DNA of 64,000 bases, from assembly GCA_945910005.1 (NCBI GenBank), contig OX246749.1, positions 28,125,613 through 28,189,612 on the forward strand. The letters run 5' to 3'. Below the pieces are notes generated by a model. It was given only the letters and a program-made list of their open reading frames with translations, did no database searches and was not told where the DNA came from. The DNA is from Isoperla grammatica. Taxonomy: Eukaryota; Arthropoda; Insecta; Plecoptera; Perlodidae. Both the position numbers and the translations under genes were made by a program. Shown here piece after piece: positions 1 to 17,100 of this stretch; position 1 is the stretch's first letter, and each line of letters starts with the position of its first letter.

Positions 1-185
1 AAAACGCAGTATAACACTTCTGAACTAAATAAACTAAAGTATGGTATGTTCCACATATTCAAAACAAAATAGTAATGGAACTGAAAAAAAAAAAAAAAAA
101 ATGCATTACAAATAAAAAAACATGACACTACGCAATATAATAAAAATGTCACTCTTGATTAATTGAACAAGTAAATTAAAAATAA

Positions 186-2195
186 CTACAATATTATATT
201 ATGAATCAAATACATTTTAAATTTACTTTTCAATTCCACGAACGTGTCTACTATTTTAATCTCCATTGGAATTTTATTAAAATAAAAAGGTAAACAATAA
301 CTTAATGATCTATTTCCATATTTGTTATTAACTAGTGGTAACCTATACAAACCAGCACTTATTGCCCGAGTTGAAGTATCATGAACAATAGGAATTTTGT
401 ATTGTTGTTCGAAAAAGTATTTTAATATTAGCTTGTATATAAAAATTTCTCTTACTGGCAAGACATCAAATAATAAATATAAATCATGTACACTAATACT
501 ACTTTCTGCTTTCCCTCTTGTGCTCATCATCTTTAATATATTGTTTTGTATGGAAATTAAGTTTTTAAGTTGCGAGTGGGAGGCGTCTCCCCAAGCCAAT
601 ATCCCATACGAAATGACGGATTCCGCAAGAGCGACTTACACCATTTTTAAATGTCTAAATGGTAAAAAGTCTCTTAGAGCATAAAGCTGATGAGCACAAG
701 ATCTTAGGCGCTTACATATTTTTGAAATTTGCACTTCCCAGCAAAATTTTTGATCTATTTCTAAACCTAGATATGGATGACTGTAAACTGAAGCGATGGT
801 AGTGTGATATGAACATTGTACGGTACTGTGATTGCCGGCGTTTCGATGTAGACATTCGAAATTATGGGCGTGAACAGTTATTGTGGCATTCCGATCAGAG
901 TTAAGTGGTAGACAAATATGAACGATTCTAGTTTTTTCTGTATTTAGAATCAGTCTCACATCGTGATTCCATTTTAACATATTTAGAAAATCGCTTTGCA
1001 AATTCGCTTCTGCTACTTTCAGGTTCTTGTGTATTGCTATTTATGCTGTATCGTCCGCATAGAAGAAAGAAAGGCACTTGACAATATATTTTACCATGAC
1101 ATTCACGTATACTAAGTAAAGCTGGGGTCCTAAAATTGACCCCTGTGGTACACCACTGTTACTTGTTTTAGCTTTACTATAAACTTCCCCTATTTTTACT
1201 ATTAGTTTCCTGTTAAACAAATAATTTTCAAACCACGCTAATACTTTACCCCTCACACCTATTCTGTCCAACGAATCTAAAAGTATTCTGTGGTCAAGAG
1301 TGTCGAAAGCCTTCTTAAAATCAACAAACATACATAAAATATGAAAGTTGTCATTTAACTTAGAGTTAACTAAGTCAGAGAATTTTTCTAACAAGTCTAC
1401 TGTGCTTTTTCCTTTTTGAAATCCATATTGCTCTCTGTTAATGATATTAAATTTAGTCATATAATTTATTAAACAGTCAGCCACATAACGTTCTAATATT
1501 TTTTCAATACTTGAGAGAATGGCAATAGGTCTGTAATTTTTATAATCTAAATGATCGCCTTTTTTATAGATAGGTCTAATGATTGACACTTTTAGTGTAT
1601 CAGGAACCACTCCCTCCTTTAAAGACAGATTTATAAATAATGCAATTACTGGACTTATTTCATGTACAATATTTTGCAGGTCTCTCATTCTAATACCATC
1701 AATGCCAGCCTGTTTATCGCTATTCATACTGTTTATTATCTCAGTGACTTTATTTACGCTAATAGGAGGAATATACATTGACTGTAGCTGCCGTTCACCA
1801 CCGCCTATCGTATCGTTGACCACACATCGGATGTCACAACGGTGAATTATATTTTCAATATCTTCAACAAATGTACTTGCAAAGTTGTCAACTACATTAT
1901 GAATTGTGTCACCTTTGCCGAGATATTTATGTATTACTTCCTCTACTGTGTTCTGTTTTTTCCTACCAACCAGATTATTAATATTTTGCCACGTATCCTT
2001 TATACTATATCTATTTCTTTCTGTTAAATGTTGATAGTATTGTCGTTTCCTTTCTACTATTTTTTTGTTTACATTATTCCTAAGAATAGTGTAACTTTTC
2101 TTATAAACACTTTTATAAACCGATAGCTGTGGACATTTTTTCCATTTTTGAAATGCATCTCTTTCCTTTAGTAAGCCGAGTAATTCTTTTGTCAT
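186..2195 (-). pseudogene. Reverse transcriptase domain of ORF2 (E1), interrupted
   Basis: The region runs from the linker (MTKELLGLLK) through RT motifs RPIYKKGDHLDYKNYRPIAI, FVDFKKAFDTLDH, SGVPQGSILGP and the catalytic YADD, then the thumb and C-terminal part. A TAA at 1041-1043 stops the frame two codons after YADDT. In the related copy at 11040-13085 the same codon is TTA (Leu), so this is a single-base nonsense change. Further breaks near 1001 and 600 split the C-terminal part. Reverse transcriptase would copy element RNA at the nicked target. This copy is inactive. Confidence 0.88.
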
Positions 2196-2347
2196 CTAGC
2201 TTTTGTTAACTCTTTGTTTTCTTGTAGAATGTTTAGAGTATGTCGCCTTTCCGTACGCTACTTTAAAGTTACAATACATCGCGTCATATAAAACATTACA
2301 ATTATTTGCTACTTATAAATTCCCCCATTTGATACCTTTTAAGATAC

Positions 2348-3166
2348 CTAATAGTTTTTCTCGTCAATACACATTTTTAGAGGTGCTGCGGACTGTTCTC
2401 CAGTGTTATTTTCCCCCATACTTGTCGATATAAGTACTAAATAGTGATCACTGATTTTCGTCGTATAAACTGCTGACTTTACATTTAGGTCAATGCCCCG
2501 TACGTAAACATGATCTAAACATGTACTACTAAGCCTATCATTCACAATCTCTTCCCGTGTCGGTTTAGTGATGCATTGAATGAATCCGTTGGTTGCCAAC
2601 ATCGCCTGATAAAGTTGGACTTTATCATCTCGGTAATCAAGTGTATCAATGTTAATGTCACCCAAATAGATACAATATTTGTTTTTGTTTTCCTGCCAAT
2701 AAGTTTCTATTTCATTTATATTATAATCTACCTTTGTGCTGTAACCAGGTGGTCTATAAACACATAACAACGATATTATCTCATTTTCCACAGTCAATTC
2801 GCCAGCAATACCCTCAAAATTATTAAATCACACTTCTCTTTTTTTAAATGTTATGTTGTTATTAACAAATAACATTAACCCACCACCCCTCTTATTAACC
2901 CGTAATTTACAAAAACGAGTATACCCTTCGAGATGAAACAAAGAACATTCTTCCAACAAATTCACTTCACTGAGAATAAGAATATGAAATTTTTTAACTT
3001 GGTTCTGTAAGGCAATTAGTAGCTCATCCCAATTCGTGTTGATTGATCTTATATTTAGGTGGTAGGCAATAATTCCACTACAATTTTTATAACACCAGCC
3101 ATTTAAGTCATCTGTAATTTCACATTCAATTTCTTCCCAATCATTATTTATTAAATCCATACACAC
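2348..3166 (-). pseudogene. LINE endonuclease domain, start of ORF2 (E1), broken
   Basis: ORF2 begins just after ORF1. The first 112 codons carry LNIRSI and ILSEVN, motifs of the exonuclease-endonuclease-phosphatase fold. A stop or frame break near 2828 separates this from a second segment (2348-2797) with YRPPG, GDINID and the catalytic SDHYLV motif. Together these make a recognisable APE-type endonuclease that nicks the target for target-primed reverse transcription. The break and the end at 2348 separate it from the reverse transcriptase, so no full ORF2 product can be made from this copy. Confidence 0.8.
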
Positions 3167-3173
3167 GTGTGAT

Positions 3174-4070
3174 TCACTCTAATTGATCAATGTCAGCTGC
3201 TGTTTTTATTTTCAACACTTCAGGCGTATGCTCGTCTTTTCGTACAAATATATTTCCTTTACGAAACCAAACAAACTTGTACCCAGTCACTTTAGCCCTC
3301 TGTTTAGTGAGCCAAAAAAGATTAAGATAGTGTGGGGATAAATGTTCACTAATAAAAATGGTCAGATCTGCTCCACGTACTAAGCCCTGAAGGATGTTAC
3401 TGTTTTTAATAGCGTTGGTTTTCTTCGCAATCAAGATTTCGTCCCGTTTTTTTCGGGACACGAGCTGCACTATAATCTTGGGGGGGTAGTTCTTATTCCT
3501 TGTAGGAACTCTGTGCACTGCGTCTATATCGGAGCTATCGAGGTTAACTCTCATCTGACTCACAATGTCAATCACTAATCCTTCTACGTCTTCGTCCTCC
3601 CGTTGAATAACATTAGATATCTCCAAGTTCTTGTTCCTACCGTATTGATCTAGTTCCTGGACTTGATTGAATAATTCTGATATTAAATTGTCCTTTTTCT
3701 TCCCCTCTTGTACCAATTTCGTAATAACTTCCTCGTTTTTTACCACTTTTTCTTGCAATCCTTTGAATGCTAATAGATCCTGCTTTATTTCTTGAATATC
3801 AAATCTCAGTTCGTTAACTACTTTTAATATTTCTTGGGTAGTAGCGTACTCTGACTCACCAGACTGACCAGGTTTCGGTGAATCGTCACGGCAACAGTAA
3901 CAACGCCAGTCTTGTTTGGCCTTCCTTGATTTGGATTTTTGAGTAGCTTTACTAACACCCGCGCACTCGTAATGATACACTCTTTTACACTTGTAACACT
4001 CTACACAATCACCATCACTAGGCAGATTGTCGGCGCAGTCCAACTTAGAGCACTTCATGACAACAAGCAA
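3174..4070 (-). CDS. Retrotransposon ORF1 protein with PHD finger (E1)
   Basis: This intact ORF of 298 codons has an N-terminal Cys/His cluster (residues about 7-60) with the spacing of a PHD zinc finger: C-x4-C, C-x2-C, the HYEC segment and a final CYCC. A charged coiled-coil-like stretch follows at about 80-145. The C-terminal half contains HRVPTRN, a KRDEIL-type helix and ISEHLSPHYLNLFW, resembling the FP-type C-terminal domain found in LINE ORF1 proteins. The likely role is an RNA-binding chaperone of the element RNP; the PHD finger may add chromatin or histone binding. That last point is inferred from the fold only. The stop lies 7 bases before the endonuclease ORF start. An equivalent but broken ORF1 is at 9785-10570. 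Confidence 0.82.
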   Translation of the reverse strand: MLVVMKCSKLDCADNLPSDGDCVECYKCKRVYHYECAGVSKATQKSKSRKAKQDWRCYCCRDDSPKPGQSGESEYATTQEILKVVNELRFDIQEIKQDLLAFKGLQEKVVKNEEVITKLVQEGKKKDNLISELFNQVQELDQYGRNKNLEISNVIQREDEDVEGLVIDIVSQMRVNLDSSDIDAVHRVPTRNKNYPPKIIVQLVSRKKRDEILIAKKTNAIKNSNILQGLVRGADLTIFISEHLSPHYLNLFWLTKQRAKVTGYKFVWFRKGNIFVRKDEHTPEVLKIKTAADIDQLE

Positions 4071-4147
4071 CGAGACTAACAGCCAATGCAGCCTATAGCA
4101 GCGGAGCGACTCGGGACACGTCCGTTCAGTTCAGAAGCGACCGAACG

Positions 4148-4180
4148 AATAATAATAATAATAATAATAATAATTATTAT

Positions 4181-4268
<88 letters not shown>

Positions 4269-4311
4269 TTAATAACAATAATAATAATCATAATAATAAT
4301 AATAATAATAT
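4148..4311. repeat. (AAT)n microsatellite between two retroelements
   Basis: About 164 bp of nearly pure AAT/TAA repeat with a few interruptions. Its left edge touches the 5' end of E1 and its right edge touches the 3' end of the fragment at 4312-5460. The long isoleucine-rich reading frames here are translations of the repeat, not genes. Confidence 0.97.
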
Positions 4312-5460
4312 GTTTATTCACCATTCGACTTGTACAAAATACAAATATTGGTTTCGTCAAAGCTTATATCGAAATATTAATTCTAATTCTAATTCTCGTT
4401 AGGCGTTTAAGTATAGGCCTTCATAAAGGTAAGAAATTGAGTAGCCTACGATTAGATGAAGGTTAAAAAAGTTGATACATCAAATAAAATAATATAAAAC
4501 ACAAAATGGTTCCGAAGCAGGATGTCTTAAAAGCAAAAATATAGGCTGGTAGCCTACGGAACATAGTTGAGTTGAGGATAAAAGCAGAAAGTGTCAAGAT
4601 CGATGTACAATATGGTACAATTTATGGTGGAGGCATAGGCTTAAGACCTAGTTAAAAATGTGGATGCCAAAATAACGATACAGATTATTGAATATTAATA
4701 CATTTGCAACATAATATTATATTGAATCAATCGACATCAGGCGAGGAGTAGAGTAAATACATTTACTACATTTCAAGCAAATACTGTTCATTGTAAACTG
4801 ACTGTGGGCCTACTGGTATAAATATGTATTAACAAGCAGGCTCACTCACAGGGGTAGTCTTTTATTGAGTTAAAGCTGTTGGATAAGAGAAATGTTTTCA
4901 GGTTGTGTTTGAAGGAGGGCAGGATGGTAGATGTTTTAATGAGATTGTGGAGCTTATTGTAGATGGTGGATGCAAGGTTGTCAGGGTCTTGAGAAAAAAG
5001 AGTCAGGTTGTGGGAAGATCTGTGGACTTGGAGACTGGCTCTGGTTTTACGGGAGTGTATTGATGTATAAGACGGAAGAGATTTGGGTTGGTGCGGACAA
5101 ATATTGCTGCGAATTGGATCAGGGTGCTTGCCAGCGTTGTATTCCCCGATTCTTGAAAAGATCTCTGCATGAATGTTTCCTGGACACACCAGCAATGATA
5201 CGCACAACTCTCTTTTGGAGGCTCAATATTCTATTGGCATGGTGAGAGGCTCCCCAAAGATGCCGACCATAGGATAAGTGGGAGTGGACATGGGCAAAGT
5301 AAACTAGCAAGTAAACTAGCAAGATATAATGCACTATTTGTTGAAGCTTTCTAATCAAGTAGCACCCAGATATGATCTTGTTGGCGACATGATTCACGTG
5401 GTAAAACCAGTCAAGGTTTTCATTATGCAATCGTCCGAAGGTTTAAAGATATAATCAAGG
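4312..5460 (-). mobile_element. Remnant of a non-LTR element: RT C-terminal end and 3' UTR
   Basis: Two overlapping minus-strand frames (5119-5430 and 4842-5207) give the C-terminal tail of a Jockey/CR1-type ORF2. They contain LSYGRHLWGASHHANRI, LQKRVVRIIAG and then, after a frame change, an IYNKLHNLIKTSTILPSFK-like ending, typical of the region after the RT thumb. A non-coding 3' part of about 530 bp follows down to 4312, where it meets the (AAT)n array. It is 5' truncated and frameshifted. It differs from E1 in sequence, so it is a separate family. Confidence 0.7.
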
Positions 5461-5750
5461 CAGATAACTTGAATGAATCTTGCGATAGAACATGTCCACG
5501 TAGAGCCATTGCACTCGACATGTCGTGTATATAAGCTGCTGATTGATGTGAACCCAGCTAAACACAACAACATGGCCAGAGCAATAAGGTAAGGTAACTA
5601 CGGTTACTAGATACTCATTACTCTTAGCGGCGCAATAAGTAGTACTGATCTTAACAAACATCACATTGACCAATCTATTTTATTTTGATGTGAATTTCGT
5701 TTTCTTCGTTTATTGAAGATGGTATTGTAGTGGACTATTCCTGTGTAACC

Positions 5751-6232
5751 AGGGCCCGGATTCATAAAAAGTCTTCACTTACGCCTGGCCTAACTTTAGG
5801 ACACCAGATTATGGCACGTCATTGGCTGATACGGACATGCACATACCCTCAACTCGACGTCGCTAAGAAACCCTAGTAAATAACAAACACTGGAGACCAA
5901 AATTTAGGTCCAGTCTGAGTTGGTCTTATCTTTGCTCAAACATGGTGGCAATGCGCCTATGACTTAGAAGTGCGAACACAAATAGATGTTGTTTATTTAA
6001 CCTTGACATGTATATTATATATTTGTCTGTTTATAGAATGTGAAGGTATTAGGAAACAAAACACTGAACTTGAAAACACCACCATGCAATATTTCATTCA
6101 CTGTGATTTCCACGAAATTTGCTATCAATTGGGCTGTGTAGTAGGCCTACCATTGATTTATAATAGCACATACGGTACAGTGGACTTAGGCCAGGTCTAA
6201 GTTAAATCTTTTTGTGACTCCGGCCCCAGTTT
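5751..6232. mobile_element. Candidate MITE with GGGCC-type inverted ends
   Basis: The left end (AGGGCCCGGATTCATAAAAA) is an imperfect inverted match to the right end, which reads CTTTTTGTGACTCCGGCCCC on the plus strand. The GGGCC start and TAA-containing flanks recall PIF/Harbinger-type MITEs, but no clean target duplication could be fixed. The interior has no supported ORF. The 290 bases to its left (5461-5750) show nothing recognisable. Confidence 0.5.
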
Positions 6233-6318
6233 AACTGAGTAAAGATAGACAGTCCATGAATGAACACATGAGATGATGAACAAATTAGTTATTGTTTTGA
6301 TTGCAAACTTTGCATTAA

Positions 6319-6362
6319 AAATAATAATAATAATAATAATAATAATATTTTTTTTTTTTTTT
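6319..6362. repeat. Short (AAT)n plus poly(T) at the 3' end of E3
   Basis: About 29 bp of AAT repeat followed by a T run. On the minus strand this is the poly(A) end of element E3 followed by ATT repeats, the same arrangement as at 10977. Confidence 0.85.
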
Positions 6363-6884
6363 ATTAAATCGTTTCACACATACGTACAATATGAGAAATT
6401 GTTTTAGTTCCCACTAAACCACATAGTGGTTTGTCAGTGGGACAATCATATAATTAAAGTGCAGTATGCGGACTGGTCGTGACACACAAAATATATAATT
6501 TCTGATATATAGTTTATGTAATTTAAATATAATTTATTGTTAATAGAAATACAAAGAGAGTAGTGAAATACAAGAATAGCATAAATACAATAAGTGGTTC
6601 GTTCAACCATAATTATATATACAAATATAAATTTACCATGACTAATTCTCTAAATAATTCAAATAATATAATCTACATTGCCGTTTAATAGTTGACAATT
6701 TGTCTGCGTATAATAGACCTCCTGGCAGTGAATTAAATACTCGTGGTACCACAGACTGCAGACGACGATCGCCGTACTTATTGTGTGACAAAGGCACAAT
6801 GTAATGTCCCTTTGTCGCTGATCGGGTGATTTTCGAATGTGTGTAGGGTCGTTTGTAGGTTGAGTCAAAGAAATGCTTAATTAT

Positions 6885-8147
6885 TTAACGGTAATTATAT
6901 TGTAAATCAACAGGTAAAATAGAATAGAAGCTGTAGATGAACGGAAAGTCTGGTTGAATGTAATATGTACTGCGGGGGTAAATCAATAAGAGTATACTTT
7001 TCTGTGAATTTAGTAAGTTATTTAAAACATACCTTGACGCGTTTCCCCAACACAGAATAGCATACGATATGGTTGCCTCCACCAGAGCAATATGAACGAC
7101 ACGGATCAAACCAAAAGGTAATATTGATTTTAAATTATTTAACTGGTATGCACAAAAATGAAGTGTTTTACATAGCATATTAATATGAGACTTCCAAGAA
7201 AAATCCTTGTCTACTAAAACTCCTAGGTACTTATGTTCAAGCACCGATTCAATTTGTTTTTGACAATTGCAAATATTACCAGATTTCGATTTTAGTGCCA
7301 TATTATGAATACAATCTATTGAATGAAACTTTATCTTCATTTCTGTGTTCCTATCTTTATTAAGTGGCATACAAATATGCACGAATTTAGTTTTTGACGA
7401 ATTGACAACTAAAGATTTATCATGTGTCCAGCATTGTAAGTTACGGAAATCATCATTAATATAGATTGTAGCTGTCGCGAGATCTCTGTGCACTGCAACA
7501 ATTGCTGAATCGTCAGCAAAGAAAAAATCTGCACACTTTTTAATTATATTCCCAATTTTATTTACGTAAAGCATGTAAAACTGTGGTCCCAGAATAGAAC
7601 CTTGGGGAACTCCTGATTGCACGTTTTTAATGTCACTAAAAGTTTTCCCTATTTTCACTGTTAATGTTCGGTTGCTTAGATAACTATTGAACCATTTCAA
7701 AACGTTGCCTCTAACTCCAATTTTTTCTAATGATTCCAAAAGTTTTACGTGACTTATGGTGTCAAAGGCTTTCGTAAAATCAACAAACATTGCAATAACA
7801 TGTAAGTTTTCATTCAGCTTTGTATTTATTAAATTTGTGAATTGAAGCAGGAGTTCCTCAGTACTTTTTCCTTTCTGATACCCAAACTGCTTATTATTTA
7901 TTATTTTAAATTTAGTTAAATAATTTATGAGACGGTCAGCTATATAACGTTCTAAGATTTTCTCTATTACTGATAATATTGCAATTGGACGGTAATTTGA
8001 AAAGCACATATGGTCATTCTTTTTATAAATTGGCCTTACTATGGCCACTTTCATTTTTTGTGGAACCTTCCCCTCTTTGATTGACAAGTTAATCAAATGC
8101 GCAATAACTGGAGAAATCTCACTTTTTATGTTTTTAATGTCCAACAC
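6885..8147 (-). pseudogene. Reverse transcriptase of E3 ORF2
   Basis: An open run of 420 codons contains RPIYKKNDH, NYRPIAILSVIEKILERY, FVDFTKAFDTISH, GVPQGSILGP and FFADDSA. The C-terminal domain is present but diverges after YAILCWGNAS. The segment upstream to about 8650 has the linker and early RT in broken frames. RT motifs 2-7 are intact, including the catalytic F/YADD. The apparent start is only where the frame reopens. Related to E1 and E2 at protein level but a separate family. Confidence 0.85.
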
Positions 8148-8990
8148 CCTAATTGCATCGAAACCTGGTTGTTTATTAATATCTTAATTATCAATTATTT
8201 CCTCTACTGTGCTTACTTCTACTGGAGGCAACCACATTGATTGCACATTAGTATTTATACTATCTTCTGGCCCGCAAGATAAATAGCAGTCATGCGTTAC
8301 GTCCTCCACCTCCTGTACGAAAGTGTCAGCGAACTGGTTTGCTATTTATTCGTGAGTATGTTTTTTGCCTAAATACTTGTTTATTACTACATCAACGGGA
8401 TCTTTGGTTTTCCGTCCTGATACTTTGTTTATTATATTCCAGGTTCCTTTTATATCATCTTTACTTTTGTTAATCTCTTCCCTATAATAATTCACCTTAG
8501 CTACTTGTATACTTTTATTGACCTTGTTCCTAGATTTTTAGTAATTGTCTCTATATAATCTTTTATTTGGATTTAATGGATTACAGCTCTTCCACTGATT
8601 AAATAATTTGTCTCTGTTTTTCATATTTTGGAGTAACGCGGGTGTTTACCATGATTTTGGAGTTTTATTTCTACTACGCACATTGTTAAGTATATTGTGA
8701 CCTTTTGTAACAACTGTCAAATTCGTTACATATTCGATCATAAAGCTCTTCACAGCGGTTTATGTGCAACAAGTTTACCCAATTAACATATTCCAATTCT
8801 TTTAATAGTTTATGTTCATTTAAACGTACAGTTATGTTTTCTGTCAACAAATCGTCTCTGTTACTTATGGTTCCAACGCCAAGTGATGCGAGTGTAAGAT
8901 AGTGATCTGGAATTTTCGATGTTATTACCGCAGCTTTAACTTTTCCTTTTATTATTCCACGAATATAGATGTGATCAATACAGCTAACTT

Positions 8991-9623
8991 TTAATTCGTC
9001 TCGGACAAATTCTTCTCTTGTCGGAACGTGTATACATTTAAGTATCCATTTAATGCTAAAACACTTTCATAAGACTGTACATACGGATTATTTACGTCGA
9101 GGAGATTTAAATTAATATCTCCCATGAAGAGCCCGAATTTGTTTTTATGGTTACCCTTTATGTGGCGGTCTATTTCATCAATAAAATCATTTTTTGCATT
9201 GTTATCAGGGGGTCTATATACGCAGAGCATGTCAATCTTAGTTACATTATCTAAAGTAATAACACCTGCGATACCTTCAAAAGAAACAAAAGCAAACTTA
9301 ATATTTTCTAATTTTAAAGTAGATCTAAAAAATAAAAGTAATCCTCCTCCTCTCCTTCCGATTCTAGAATTACATACGGAGTCATAACCATTTAAATGAT
9401 AGTTGTGTTGATTGTCCGGTAAAGACGTCTCGCTGAGAAGAAGCAAGTCGTATTTACCATTAAAAGAACTAAGAACTATGTTTAACTCATCCCAGTGAGC
9501 CGCTATCGATCGCACATTTAAATGAACACATGTTAAACCAGAATCATCACAAACCCAGTCATCAAAACAAGCAACGGTATTACAACTTATCTGTAGGTCA
9601 GAGTCCAAATCGGTTTTGTCCAT
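8991..9623 (-). pseudogene. Endonuclease domain of E3 ORF2
   Basis: This ORF of 210 codons starts with an acidic leader and carries LNVRSI, LLLSETSLP, RRGGGLLLF, VYRPPD and GDINLNLLD, the motifs of a LINE APE-type endonuclease. The frame stops before the catalytic SDH block. The DNA from 8650 to 8991 encodes traces of that block in other frames. This gives the nicking domain of the element but not a complete one. Confidence 0.78.
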
Positions 9624-9784
9624 GAAAATAGCTTAATCGACGTAGATGAGGTGTTTGTGTGACAGACAACTTACGTGACTGGCAATTGTTCGTTTCTCAG
9701 CTTGCAAAGGTCAGCAACTGACTTGATTGTCAACACACGACGAGAAGATTCGTTTTCTTTTGCTAAAATTTTTCCGTTACTCCA

Positions 9785-10570
9785 CTACACGAACTTATAT
9801 CCTACTTCTCTTGATTTTTGCTTAGCTCTCCACAGCAGATTCTTGTAGTACGGCGATAGATTTTCCCTTATTCTCACGCTAAGTTCCGACCGACAATGAT
9901 TCCCAAATAATTGCTTGTTTGTAATTGACTGGCGACGCTTTGACACAAGTGCGTTTCGCATCTTCCTCGAAGCCAATTGAACAATTATTGTATTAGGGTA
10001 TTCTGAGTTTCGCGATGGCAACCTGTGGGCCGATTCTATTTCTTCCTCTCGCAAATCAATTTGTAATACGGCCGCTACCTTAATTACAATTTGCTCAACG
10101 TTTTCGTCTTCGTATATTATTACGTTGCATATCTCTATGTTGTTTTTCCTCCCGTACTGATTTAATTGGTTGACCTCATAAGTTAGTGCACTGATTTCTT
10201 CTTCTCTATCTTCGAGTTTTCTTGACAGCCATTCCACGGTTTCTTCACTTTTTTTTAAAGATTGCATCACACTTTCATAGTTCTTTTTACAGTTCATCAC
10301 TTCCTCCTTTAATGATTTGACATCAGCCCCTACAGAATCAAGCTTTTCAATGATTACCTTGAGTGTATCTTGAACCGACGTATCTTGCTGTCCCACTCCT
10401 CTACACACAGCACACCTCCAGTCCTTCTTCAATTGAGACGATTAAGCTGTATACGTTGATTTCCTAATTTAACACTCGTAGTGATAATTAACTTCACAAC
10501 CATCACACGATACAAAATCACCATCTTCTGGCAATTGACATCCACATTTTCCGCATTTACTGTGCGACAT
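9785..10570 (-). pseudogene. PHD-finger ORF1 of E3, interrupted
   Basis: Translation starts at an ATG at 10568-10570 and gives the first half of a PHD finger (CGKCGCQ, CDGCEVNYHYEC). A stop follows at about 10469. After a break the frame resumes at 10432 with the last zinc ligands (WRCAVCRG), a coiled coil rich in Lys/Glu, and the C-terminal domain with HRLPSRNSEYP and RIRENLSPYYKNLLW. The domain order matches ORF1 of E1. The frame ends at 9785, before the position where the E1 protein ends, so the C-terminus is also lost. Confidence 0.75.
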
Positions 10571-10663
10571 AACTTTCACGATCGAAAAGCTGTCCTTGCT
10601 CTTATCTCCACGGAGAGGTCGCCCGACACGTCCGCACACTACGATGGCTAAATACGGAATGAT

Positions 10664-15975
<5,312 letters not shown>

Positions 15976-15976
15976 A

Positions 15977-16612
15977 AGTTGGGATTACCGCAAGTGATCC
16001 AGTGTGAAACTCGTCCAATGCTCAACTCATCCAAATAAAGAAGCTGTTAATTAAATGTTGCAACTCGTCCAAAGCGCAAGTGCTCCAAACGTACTGCGGA
16101 CTCATCTGGATGAGTTGGGTATTGGATCAGTTTCACATTGGATGAGATGCGCTCTGGATGAGTTTCACCATTCCGTATTTAAAATAATAATATAAACAAT
16201 TCAAGTCATCCAAAGAGAGAGACAGAAGACTCGATCCACGCGGCAGGCGGCGAGCACGCTACCAAGTAGCGCGCGAAACGAGGACATTCGCGCTTAAAAT
16301 GACACCTCCGCTCGTGTTCAGGAGATTTTTTACTTTGAGTTCATCGAGATGTACGAGACTTTAATGAGGAATCCAAAACTCGAAACCCCAAATCTCTGAT
16401 TACTATACTTCCCTCCCGTTTCACGATGTATAATTTGAAAAGTGTATTTTCACCGAAAATTTTAGTTTTCACAAAAAAGTGGTTAACCCCCCCACATATT
16501 TCAAAATAAACAAAATGATTCATCTAGTCGTCAGTGCCAACAATGTTACTAGAGTGTTCCGTTTGAAAATCTCAAAAATGTAGTACGATGCAGGTACCAC
16601 CACGAAGTACAT
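15977..16612 (+). repeat. Left long inverted repeat arm
   Basis: The outer 180 bp contain several direct and inverted copies of a short word around GGATGAGTT/AACTCATCC. The middle part (about 16200-16500) matches the reverse complement of 25260-25560 with only a few differences. Includes the segment GCGGCAGGCGGCGAGCACGC. The inner end is at GGTACCACCACGAAGTAC near 16612. Confidence 0.88.
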
Positions 16613-16914
16613 TTTTAAGAATGCGCAATCGTGAGATATTTTCCCTCGTGACACTACTTCAAGCGAAAGGTCCACTAATATAAATGTTACACATTCTGTT
16701 GTATATCTCGCTAATAATCGAGCCGATTGGCTGATTTTGAAAAATCGAACATATCAATCTACTTCAGTGACCCCGTTTCTTAGATCGATCTTCTAAGAGC
16801 AACCGTTCTTGATAAAACAATTATCTAGTTTTAAAACTGTTTTTCACTAGTGTAGAACAAACCGTTGGCGGAAGAACAAAAAGTGTCGTATATTAAAGTC
16901 ATTAAATAGTTTGC

Positions 16915-17100
16915 TCTTGTCAACAATTGACGTCTGGCGAAAGGTCAACGGTTCGATACCGGCCCCTGGTAGTCCTTACTGAAGCTTTTCTGAGGTGTTC
17001 CTCTCACAAGGCGAACGCTGCGACTGAGTCATACTATAAGCCGTGAGATATTCCTCCCTAATTATTCCAAATACTGCAACACCTTAGTTAGTCACCCGGG
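16915..17100 (+). mobile_element. Possible tRNA-derived SINE fragment
   Basis: A pol III B-box-like word (GGTTCGATACC, one mismatch to the GGTTCGANTCC consensus) follows a short tRNA-like stretch. No clear A box, acceptor stem or poly(A) tail was found, so the call is weak. Confidence 0.3.

Larger units (their letters stand above)
1..4147 (-). mobile_element. Non-LTR retrotransposon E1 (Jockey/CR1 group, PHD-type ORF1)
   Basis: On the minus strand the order is a short 5' leader, ORF1 (PHD finger, coiled coil, FP-like C-terminal domain), an apurinic-type endonuclease and a reverse transcriptase, which is the layout of Jockey/CR1-group LINEs. The 5' end sits directly against the (AAT)n array at 4148-4311. 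The 3' end runs off the left edge of the window. The near-identical copy at 10977-13085 continues through about 100 bp more to a poly(T) tract and another array. ORF2 is broken into several frames, so this copy is probably dead. The group assignment comes from motif order and reverse-transcriptase motifs. The exact clade is not established. Confidence 0.88.
6363..10663 (-). mobile_element. Non-LTR retrotransposon E3 (PHD-type, near full length)
   Basis: This minus-strand element has the same architecture as E1 but is clearly diverged: leader, PHD-containing ORF1 (9785-10570), endonuclease (8991-9623), RT (6885 to about 8650), a 3' UTR and a poly(A) run. Both ends abut (AAT)n arrays (10664-10976 at the 5' side, 6319-6347 at the 3' side). 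Stops and frameshifts interrupt ORF1, the EN-RT linker and the C-terminus, so it is inactive. It is the best candidate here for a full-length insertion within an AAT array. Confidence 0.86.
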
